Part shown: one piece after another, positions 1-4,176 of the stretch
Numbering within the stretch: position 1 is the first letter of the stretch
Layout of the letters: each line of letters begins with the position of its first letter
Assembly: GCA_938022485.1 (NCBI GenBank)
Contig: CALIEE010000309.1
Span: forward strand, 1 to 5,292
Source of the DNA: an uncultured bacterium
GTDB taxonomy: Bacteria; Bdellovibrionota_C; UBA2361; SZUA-149; CALKYB01
Reading direction: 5' to 3'
Length of the DNA stretch: 5,292 nt
The notes under the pieces: model-generated
Databases searched by the model: none
Told to the model about the DNA's origin: nothing
The model's input: the letters and a program-made list of their open reading frames with translations, nothing else
Program-made: the position numbers and the translations under genes

Positions 1-315
1 ACTCGTTCCCTAACCCTAGCTTTGAAGGATGCTAAAAATGTTATCGAAGAAAAAGAAAAACAAATTATAGCCACTCAAATCGCTGCCGGCACTGCTCACG
101 AGCTGGGCCAGCCTCTAACTACAATAGCCCTGAACTGCAAACTACTCCGAGAAACGGCTCCAGGAAGCCTTGAACAGGAGGAAATTCTTGGCTCTATAGA
201 GAGTGGTTGCCAGCAAATGAAAGAAATCTTAAGTCGATTAAATAATTTAGAGCGTTATTCTAGCTCTAATTACACGGCAGGCTTAACTATCGCCAACATC
301 CTGAAATCAGAATAA
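1..315 (+). CDS. HisKA (histidine kinase phosphoacceptor) domain protein, C-terminal end, no ATPase domain
   Basis: The frame is open from the first base of the window to TAA at 313-315, so the gene almost certainly begins upstream and only its last 104 codons are visible. A charged helix (VIEEKEKQ) leads into a classical H-box, AAGTAHELGQPLTTIALN. The phosphoacceptor His is encoded at 97-99, and the HELGQPL form resembles the HELNQPL version seen in FixL/DctB-like kinases. A second helix follows (about 45 residues, LEQEEILGSIESGCQQMKEI). The protein then stops about 25 residues after the helical hairpin. There is no room for the HATPase_c domain (N, G1 and G2 boxes), so this cannot be a complete autokinase. 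In related proteins known to me, a receiver or PAS domain precedes such a HisKA end; here that part lies outside the window. A TTG at 22-24 could start a 97-residue protein but has no convincing ribosome site. Family assignment is firm; full architecture and partner are unknown. Confidence 0.8.
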   Translation, partial: TRSLTLALKDAKNVIEEKEKQIIATQIAAGTAHELGQPLTTIALNCKLLRETAPGSLEQEEILGSIESGCQQMKEILSRLNNLERYSSSNYTAGLTIANILKSE

Positions 316-411
316 ATTTTTAGCTGCTGGCCTTTTTGCTCTTCTTCCTGGCCTACTTTCCGACAAATGAAGCTTGGAAACCAATCGTTTACAATTTAGG
401 CAAAAAAATCA

Positions 412-425
412 CTCAGTTAACTGAG
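412..425. promoter_or_regulatory. Perfect 14-bp palindrome upstream of the HU-like gene
   Basis: CTCAGTTAACTGAG is perfectly self-complementary without a spacer. It lies in the 201-bp spacer between the HisKA gene and the HU-like gene, 91 bp before the HU start. A -35-like TTTACA sits at 388-393, but no good -10 follows at normal spacing, so I cannot place it in a defined promoter. A spacer-free palindrome suits a binding site for a homodimeric regulator better than an RNA hairpin, which would need a loop. The function is inference. Confidence 0.4.
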
Positions 426-463
426 ATATAGCTTGCCTGCTAGCTCAGGAGCAGTTAGCGTAT

Positions 464-470
464 AAGGAGG
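464..470 (+). promoter_or_regulatory. Orphan perfect Shine-Dalgarno sequence (AAGGAGG)
   Basis: AAGGAGG is a full anti-Shine-Dalgarno match, yet no ATG, GTG or TTG follows within usable distance in any frame. The HU-like gene starts 46 bp later with its own weaker site (GAAAGGG at 502-508, 8 nt before ATG). The HU frame is open back to 466, and ATT at 472 is in frame, but it lies only 1 nt from the site and would add 15 residues that do not look like HU. It may be chance, a standby ribosome site, or a regulatory element. Confidence 0.3.
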
Positions 471-516
471 CATTTTAGTTAGGCAAAACAGGGGTTACCA
501 AGAAAGGGAACAGGTA

Positions 517-852
517 ATGACAAGAGCTCAGCTGATCGCAACAGTTGCAGAAAAAACCCAGATAAGTAGCAAGACTTGCGATATGATAATTCGCAAATTT
601 TTGGATACTATTACTGAAGAGGTTGCAGCAGGTGAAAAGATCACCATTAGTGGTTTTGGTACCTTCGAAAGAAAAAGGCGAAAGGCAACCATGGCTCGTA
701 ATCCTCAAACTGGGGAACCCATGGAAATTGAATCTCAGAACGTAGCGGTTTTTAGAGCCGGTTCAGGCCTGAAAGACGCTGTTAAGGCCCGCGAAAGCCA
801 TTCCAATAGACCTATAACCGAAGGTTTTGGCCGGATCTTGGACCAAGATTAA
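517..852 (+). CDS. HU/IHF-family DNA-binding protein
   Basis: This is a small histone-like protein that bends DNA as a dimer and organises the nucleoid. The 111-residue product has the family layout: an N-terminal helix-turn-helix dimerisation region (residues 1-40, starting TRAQLIATVAEKT), the signature turn SGFGTFE (45-51), a basic beta-arm (RKRRKATMARNPQTGE, 52-67) with the DNA-intercalating proline at 63 in the RNP motif, and the closing FRAGSGLKDAV (79-89). The normal family length is about 90-100 residues. Here about 20 residues (RESHSNRPITEGFGRILDQD) extend past the fold. ATG at 517 is chosen because GAAAGGG lies 8 nt upstream and the protein then begins exactly at the conserved first helix. 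The sequence does not decide cleanly between HU and an IHF subunit. I see no terminator between it and lpxD 146 bp downstream, so read-through is possible. Confidence 0.93.
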   Translation: MTRAQLIATVAEKTQISSKTCDMIIRKFLDTITEEVAAGEKITISGFGTFERKRRKATMARNPQTGEPMEIESQNVAVFRAGSGLKDAVKARESHSNRPITEGFGRILDQD

Positions 853-921
853 ATTCTAGAGTCCTCTTTACAAACTTTCAATCAAGTTCATCTGCGGTTA
901 ATACAGAGCCTCGGTTGGCGC

Positions 922-967
922 TGACATTTGTCATTGAATGTGTCATCATCAACTAATTGCGCATATC
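922..967 (+). promoter_or_regulatory. TGTCA motif cluster and weak candidate promoter before lpxD
   Basis: TGACA (922-926) and TGTCA (929-933) form an inverted pair two bases apart, and a third TGTCA follows at 941-945, 12 bp downstream of the second. A possible promoter uses GTGTCA (940-945) as -35 and TATCAA (964-969) as -10 with an 18-bp spacer, which would start transcription about 20-25 nt before the lpxD ATG. Both hexamers match the consensus at only four of six positions, so the promoter is tentative. The repeats are directly visible; a regulatory role is inference. Confidence 0.25.
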
Positions 968-998
968 AATTTGTAGTTTCTGAGAGTTGTCCAAAGTA

Positions 999-2075
999 AT
1001 GGCTGAACCGGCTATATCAGTAAAAATAATTGCAGAATCACTTAACGCTGAAGTGTTTGGTGAACCAGAAAGGTTGATTTCTGGGATTAAACCGCTTGTC
1101 GAGGCTGGTGAGAACGATCTTACTTTCTTCGCTCCGACAAATAAGAAATCCAAGGGAGAGTTGCACTCCATCGCTTCGGGTTCTTCCGCTGGAGCTATAC
1201 TCGTCAGCAAGTTTGAAGAAAATTTCAAGTCCACCCAAATAGTTTGTCAAAACCCTCTCCAGGGCGTGATACAAATTGCAAGAACATTAGTACCGGAAAC
1301 TCTTCCAAAACTGGGAGTTCACCCGACTGCGATTGTCGGTGTAAACTGTTCCATTGGGGAGGACTGTCGCATCGGCGCATATTCTGTAATCGGCGATGGA
1401 GTAACTATTGGCCCCGGTTCCACAATTCATCCGCACTCAGTTATTTACGATGGGGTGAAAATTGGTGAGGCCTGTGTAATTCACTCCGGCGCAGTGCTTA
1501 GAGAAAATATCACCTTAGGGAATGCAGTCGTAGTTCAAAACGGGACCACTCTTGGGACAGATGGCTTTGGCTACATACCTCACCCTCAACTTGGACACTT
1601 ACACATTCCCCATATCGGAACTTTAGTTGTCGAAGATAATGTAGAAATTGGAGCTAACTCTTCGATTGACCGGGGCACGCTCGGAAAAACGAAAATCGGT
1701 GCCCAGACCAAGATTGATAACTTGGTTCAAATTGGCCACAACAACCAGATTGGGCAACGCACTTTGATTTGTGGACAAGTGGGAATAGGTGGAAGTTGTA
1801 ATATAGGCTCTAACGTAACTCTCGCTGGCTGCGTTGGTGTAGCAGATCATATAAAAATCGACGACGGTGTTCGAACAGCCGGCATGACAGGAGTTAGTAG
1901 AGACCTAGTTGCAGATAATGAAGGAAGCTCGGACTACGCGGGGCTTCCGCCCGTAAAAGTCTCAACATGGAGAAGGCAAGCTGCTGCTATAATCAAGCTC
2001 CCGAGAGTGATAAAAGATTTAAGAGATTTAACAAAGAGAATTGAAAAACTTGAGAATAGCAATGAAAATTCATAG
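999..2075 (+). CDS. lpxD: UDP-3-O-acyl-glucosamine N-acyltransferase LpxD
   Basis: LpxD transfers a 3-hydroxyacyl chain from acyl carrier protein to the 2-amino group of UDP-3-O-acylglucosamine, the third step of lipid A synthesis, in the cytoplasm as a trimer. The 358-residue product has an N-terminal uridine-binding domain (about 1-100; ISGIKPLVEAGENDLTFF is typical). A long left-handed beta-helix of hexapeptide repeats follows (about 107-315), with DGFGY at 188-192 and SIDRGTL at 222-228. The catalytic base is in IDNLVQIGHN (His247, codon 1737-1739). The C-terminal helix (VWRK-like STWRRQAAAI, then DLTKRIEKLE) closes the trimer. The ATG at 999 is preferred over an in-frame TTG at 987: the purine-rich GAGAG (982-986) directly abuts the TTG, leaving no spacing, but is 12 nt from the ATG. 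The beta-helix seems to hold one more coil than E. coli LpxD. The stop lies inside the start of bamD, so the two genes are probably co-translated. The usual neighbours skp, fabZ and lpxA are not seen here. Confidence 0.96.
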   Translation: MAEPAISVKIIAESLNAEVFGEPERLISGIKPLVEAGENDLTFFAPTNKKSKGELHSIASGSSAGAILVSKFEENFKSTQIVCQNPLQGVIQIARTLVPETLPKLGVHPTAIVGVNCSIGEDCRIGAYSVIGDGVTIGPGSTIHPHSVIYDGVKIGEACVIHSGAVLRENITLGNAVVVQNGTTLGTDGFGYIPHPQLGHLHIPHIGTLVVEDNVEIGANSSIDRGTLGKTKIGAQTKIDNLVQIGHNNQIGQRTLICGQVGIGGSCNIGSNVTLAGCVGVADHIKIDDGVRTAGMTGVSRDLVADNEGSSDYAGLPPVKVSTWRRQAAAIIKLPRVIKDLRDLTKRIEKLENSNENS

Positions 2076-2919
2076 AAAAATTAGGTTTTTGCACTTCAAA
2101 AACTTTTTGATCCTTTTAACTATCCTTAGCCTAGCCGCTTGTTCCTCGAAGACTTCATCTGAAACCGACCCGGAAGCTTCCTTGGTTAAGGGTCTTGAAG
2201 AAAACAAGCTTGAGACTAGTGAGCAAAGGAGTGCACTTGAAGAAAAATACTACAAAGATGCGACCCAAGCTTTCAACGAAGAGTTGTATACTATAGCCGC
2301 TAAAAACTTTGGCCTGCTCAGAACAGCATTCCCAGGTAGTCGTTATTACGAAGAAGCAGTCGTCAAAACAGCCGATGCTCTCTACGAATCAGGTAAATAC
2401 GAAGAAGCGATCACCAGTTATCAAGAATATGTTAGTCTTTACCCAAAGGGTAAGGATATTGAGAGAGCCAGTTTACAAATAGCTCGTGGCTGGCATCGAC
2501 AATTCAAAGGAATATCACGGAACCAAACGCCACTTGATAACGCAGCTACAGCCTATCAATCTTTCTTAAAAAAATTCCCGAATAGTGATTTTAGGCAAGA
2601 GGCAGTTGAAGACTTAGGGCTAGTCGCCAACAGAAAATCTGAGTGTGAAGTCGAAGTAATAAAGTTTTATCTCAAGAAAGATAAGCTGCAGGCCGCCGCA
2701 AGTCGCTATGCAGACTTAAAAAGAAACTTCCCCAACTCCCCAGCTTTGCAAGAGGTGGATGAACTAATAGGTGAGCAATACTCTGAACATATTTCTAGAA
2801 TTCAGGAATTAGCAGCAGTTAGTCCGAAAAATATGGACCAGAGATTCCAAACTGTAGCGCCCCTAAACTCTGACTCGGAAACTGCCAGAGCTAGACTTAA
2901 ACCAGCTACTGAAAACTAG
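2062..2919 (+). CDS. bamD: Outer membrane assembly lipoprotein BamD (YfiO/ComL family)
   Basis: BamD is the essential TPR lipoprotein of the BAM complex, which folds beta-barrel proteins into the outer membrane; it faces the periplasm. The product is 285 residues with a lipoprotein signal: basic N-terminus (KIHRKIR), a hydrophobic core (NFLILLTILSL) and the lipobox LAAC, with the lipidated Cys27 encoded at 2140-2142. After a charged, probably flexible stretch (28-60) come TPR-like helical repeats: FNEELYTIAAKNFGLLRTAFPGS, then DALYESGKYEEAITSYQEY. The BamD-typical ISRNQTPLDNAATAYQSF lies around 151-168. EVIKFYLKKDKLQAAASRY and RNFPNS follow. The C-terminal 45 residues are polar and variable. 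It is somewhat longer than E. coli BamD (245). The ATG at 2062 is chosen over TTG at 2041 because GAGA (2052-2055) is correctly spaced and the signal peptide then has normal length. It overlaps the lpxD end by 14 bp in another frame, implying translational coupling. Confidence 0.88.
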   Translation: MKIHRKIRFLHFKNFLILLTILSLAACSSKTSSETDPEASLVKGLEENKLETSEQRSALEEKYYKDATQAFNEELYTIAAKNFGLLRTAFPGSRYYEEAVVKTADALYESGKYEEAITSYQEYVSLYPKGKDIERASLQIARGWHRQFKGISRNQTPLDNAATAYQSFLKKFPNSDFRQEAVEDLGLVANRKSECEVEVIKFYLKKDKLQAAASRYADLKRNFPNSPALQEVDELIGEQYSEHISRIQELAAVSPKNMDQRFQTVAPLNSDSETARARLKPATEN

Positions 2920-2932
2920 CTGGAAAGTCGTT

Positions 2933-2964
2933 CTTTCTGCCGAGTTCTTAGTAGCTGCAGAAAG
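2933..2964 (+). other. Hairpin after bamD (possible weak terminator or mRNA 3' end)
   Basis: CTTTCTGC (2933-2940) pairs perfectly with GCAGAAAG (2957-2964) around a 16-nt loop, starting 14 nt after the bamD stop. A competing pairing joins GAAAG (2923-2927) to CTTTC (2933-2937). No U-run follows (GTCGGAAAAGG), so it is not a canonical intrinsic terminator. It could protect the transcript's 3' end or be chance. Confidence 0.35.
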
Positions 2965-2990
2965 GTCGGAAAAGGCTTGAGTTTTGAACA

Positions 2991-3006
2991 GGTTATCAAA
3001 TTAACC
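2991..3006. repeat. Inverted repeat GGTTA-N6-TAACC
   Basis: The two 5-bp arms are perfectly complementary around TCAAAT. The site lies about 85 bp upstream of the possible promoter before the Rrf2 gene. It could be an operator half-site pair. It does not resemble the known IscR or NsrR consensus sites as I recall them, so no regulator is proposed. Confidence 0.3.
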
Positions 3007-3091
3007 GTATTGAATTATCACCAATTACAAACCTTCGACACTACAGCGCATAAAGATCTTAAGTTTTTTCAAATACTTAGCTTTTAGTTTC

Positions 3092-3121
3092 TTGAGTGAT
3101 TTGATTTTTATTCTTTATGCT
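3092..3121 (+). promoter_or_regulatory. Candidate promoter for the structured region / Rrf2 gene
   Basis: TTGAGT (3092-3097) and TATGCT (3116-3121) are separated by 18 bp in AT-rich DNA. Each matches the housekeeping consensus at four of six positions. Transcription would begin near 3128, just before the GC-richer structured segment, leaving a leader of about 200 nt before the Rrf2 start. The position is consistent with a structured leader or small RNA, but the hexamers are weak. Confidence 0.27.
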
Positions 3122-3159
3122 AGTTAAATCATCGGTAACTCCACTGAGGCTGTGAAGAC

Positions 3160-3282
3160 GTGGGAGCAATGGTTGTTTTAGAATGTTTGTAAATCGAATT
3201 TTCTAAGACCATTGGGATCTATAACAGCAGCGGAGTTTGGGTTTGGTTATAGCCCACCTGCGGCAAGCATCCGAGCTTCCGC
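3160..3282 (+). ncRNA. Candidate structured RNA or structured 5' leader, unassigned class
   Basis: Nested perfect pairings form a compact fold. GTGGG (3160-3164) pairs with CCCAC (3253-3257) and encloses two hairpins. Hairpin A joins CAATGGT (3167-3173) with ACCATTG (3208-3214), extended by TTAGAA (3178-3183) with TTCTAA (3201-3206). Hairpin B joins CTATAAC (3219-3225) with GTTATAG (3246-3252) and abuts the closing CCCAC, allowing coaxial stacking. A third hairpin follows: GCGG-c-AAGC (3260-3268) with GCTT-CCGC (3275-3282) around a 6-nt loop. No U-run follows it, so it is not a classical terminator. The segment is GC-richer than its surroundings. It does not match the cobalamin, TPP, FMN, SAM, glycine, tmRNA or RNase P signatures I know. 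The 3' stretch CTGCGGCAAGCATC faintly recalls the 3' arm of 6S RNA, but a matching long closing stem is absent. It may be a free RNA or a regulatory leader of the Rrf2 gene. Confidence 0.42.
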
Positions 3283-3331
3283 GGTTCTAGTAATGAGAGG
3301 GAACATAAATTAGAGGAAGGAACTAGCGATC

Positions 3332-3817
3332 ATGGCAGTTAAACTTTCAAGAGAAGAACAATACGGAATAATGGCTTTAGTAGACCTTGCTTACAATTTA
3401 GGTGGCGGTCCTGCTCAAGTTAGACAAATTGCAAAGCGACAGAGAATTCCTCAGAGATTCCTCGAGCAGATTTTTGCTAAGCTTAGACAGGCTGAAGTGG
3501 TAATCGGAAAGCGGGGTCCTCGCGGTGGTTACTCTCTAGCTAAAGAGCCTGGTGAAATAAGGCTTGAAGAAGTAATGAGAGCTCTTCGTCCAAAACTTCA
3601 AGAAGACAACAGAACTGATGCCCCGGCTCTTGCTGAGTTAATTGACGTAGTTTGGTCTGAAATTGAAGATTCCTTTCAAACAACCTTGAGAGGCGTTTCT
3701 TTGGCCAACTTATGTGAAAGAGCCAAGGCTCTTGGTATTACTGATGTTGATACAGCTGCTCCAGAGCTACTGGCTCAGGAGGCTAGCAATCTTCTAAACA
3801 GAGACACTGTAAACTAG
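3332..3817 (+). CDS. Rrf2-family winged helix-turn-helix transcriptional regulator without Fe-S cysteines
   Basis: Rrf2 proteins are dimeric repressors or activators, many sensing iron-sulfur status, nitric oxide or cysteine supply (IscR, NsrR, CymR). The 161-residue product opens with the family signature (KLSREEQYGIMALVDLAY). The helix-turn-helix covers about residues 28-55: VRQIAKRQRIPQRFLEQIF, with KLRQAEVV. The wing is GKRGPRGGYSLAK (59-71), and LEEVMRAL begins the dimerisation region. Cluster-binding members carry three cysteines around residues 90-110; here that stretch (RPKLQEDNRTDAPALAEL) has none. The only cysteine is C128, in the helix SLANLCERAKAL. It is therefore more like cluster-free members such as CymR, or senses a ligand or protein partner. 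ATG at 3332 is preceded by GAGGAAGG (3313-3320), 11 nt away, a little long but acceptable. The gene is followed by its own terminator, so it is probably monocistronic. Its targets cannot be read from the sequence. Confidence 0.92.
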   Translation: MAVKLSREEQYGIMALVDLAYNLGGGPAQVRQIAKRQRIPQRFLEQIFAKLRQAEVVIGKRGPRGGYSLAKEPGEIRLEEVMRALRPKLQEDNRTDAPALAELIDVVWSEIEDSFQTTLRGVSLANLCERAKALGITDVDTAAPELLAQEASNLLNRDTVN

Positions 3818-3830
3818 GCTGACACATTAG

Positions 3831-3890
3831 AAGGCCGCACAAAGCATCGCGTGCTATCTAATTCCCTCGTTTGCGTTGTTTAACGGCCTT
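3831..3890 (+). ncRNA. Long imperfect hairpin in the 3' flank of the Rrf2 gene
   Basis: AAGGCCG (3831-3837) pairs perfectly with CGGCCTT (3884-3890). Inside, ACAAaGC (3839-3845) pairs with GCgTTGT (3873-3879) with one mismatch, giving a two-part stem with a small asymmetric bulge and a loop of about 27 nt. The loop can also form AGCA-tcgcg-TGCT (3843-3855). It starts 14 nt after the Rrf2 stop and is not followed by a U-run; a true terminator comes 24 nt later. Together with that terminator it could be the body of a 3'-UTR-derived small RNA, or simply an mRNA-stabilising structure. The pairing is visible; the role is inference. Confidence 0.4.
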
Positions 3891-3913
3891 TAGCTAGTGC
3901 TGAAGATTGATAG

Positions 3914-3942
3914 AAGACCGGTTGAAAGACCGGTCTTTTTTT
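3914..3942 (+). terminator. Strong Rho-independent terminator
   Basis: AAGACCGG (3914-3921) pairs perfectly with CCGGTCTT (3930-3937) around an 8-nt loop (TTGAAAGA), and the T-run continues to 3942 (seven T in all from 3936). This is a textbook intrinsic terminator on the plus strand, ending transcription of the Rrf2 gene and isolating gspC. It is less suitable for the minus strand, where no long T-run follows the stem. Confidence 0.88.
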
Positions 3943-3957
3943 AAGCCTATTCCCGAA

Positions 3958-3979
3958 TTTATCAATTCTTTATCAATTC
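3958..3979. repeat. Exact tandem direct repeat, 2 x TTTATCAATTC
   Basis: Two perfect 11-bp copies (3958-3968 and 3969-3979) abut with no spacer, so equivalent bases lie one helical turn apart on the same DNA face. The repeat lies just after the terminator and about 200 bp before gspC, where a regulatory site for that gene would be expected. A run of AT-rich sequence follows. Repeat identity is directly visible; binding by a regulator is inference. Confidence 0.85.
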
Positions 3980-4103
3980 CCCAGTTCTATTTTACTTTAA
4001 TTGGAATCAATATTGCGGCGTTAATGCACCTGTTATTTCCTTCACTGCTTCACACTTGGCTATTTTCTTGCGTAGCCATAGCCAGTCGGTTAACTTTCCA
4101 AGG

Positions 4104-4147
4104 CCTAAGATTTTAGGTATCTCTCTTTGGAACCCGCCTACTGCGGG
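4104..4147 (+). other. Two short hairpins directly upstream of gspC
   Basis: CCTAA-gatt-TTAGG (4104-4117) and CCCGC-ctact-GCGGG (4133-4147) are perfect 5-bp stems. The second is followed by CTTTGCAATTT, a weak terminator-like tail, and ends 29 nt before the chosen gspC start. They could form attenuator-like or leader structure in the gspC mRNA. Stems this short can occur by chance. Confidence 0.35.
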
Positions 4148-4176
4148 CTTTGCAATTTAGTAGACGGAGCCAGTCA

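Larger units (their letters stand above)
2920..3331. other. 412-bp gene-free region between bamD and the Rrf2 gene
   Basis: No open frame here has a credible start, ribosome site and protein-like composition. The first half is AT-rich, with a perfect 8-bp hairpin just after bamD and a short dyad; then comes a possible promoter. The second half has clear GC-richer patches (about 3141-3175 and 3251-3285) that coincide with nested inverted repeats, listed separately. The region ends in the ribosome site of the Rrf2 gene. Confidence 0.7.
3943..4176. other. Gene-free spacer between the terminator and gspC
   Basis: With the 3' flank of the Rrf2 gene (3818-3942), this makes a stretch of about 359 bp without a credible gene. 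A frame from TTG at 3907 runs to 4116 with hydrophobic content, but its first codons are the terminator hairpin. The spacer holds an exact 11-bp tandem repeat (3958-3979) and two small hairpins (4104-4117 and 4133-4147). A gspC promoter is expected here, but I find no pair of hexamers with convincing match and spacing. Confidence 0.6.

Noticed and set aside
987..998. TTG at 987 as the lpxD start, adding four residues.
   Set aside because: The purine-rich ribosome site directly abuts the TTG, leaving no spacing; the ATG at 999 fits better.
953..1274. Two overlapping minus-strand open frames opposite the start of lpxD.
   Set aside because: The plus strand here encodes the conserved LpxD N-terminal domain; the antisense frames have no recognisable domains or ribosome sites.
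2041..2061. TTG at 2041 as the bamD start, adding seven residues to the signal peptide.
   Set aside because: The ATG at 2062 has a suitably placed GAGA and gives a normal lipoprotein signal length.
3117..3284. Assignment of the structured intergenic region as 6S RNA, suggested by CTGAG on the 5' side and CTGCGGCAAGCATC on the 3' side.
   Set aside because: The long closing stem that defines 6S RNA is missing: ATGCT (3117-3121) can pair with AGCAT (3266-3270), but the outer bases do not, and a local hairpin competes for the same 3' arm. Kept only as an alternative.
3907..4116. Open frame of 69 codons from TTG with hydrophobic content, suggestive of a small membrane protein.
   Set aside because: Its first dozen codons are the intrinsic terminator hairpin and T-run, there is no ribosome site, and the only internal ATG (4024) lacks one too.
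4150..4176. TTG at 4150 as the gspC start.
   Set aside because: It follows a GC hairpin with no ribosome site; TTG at 4177 has GGAG 7 nt upstream.
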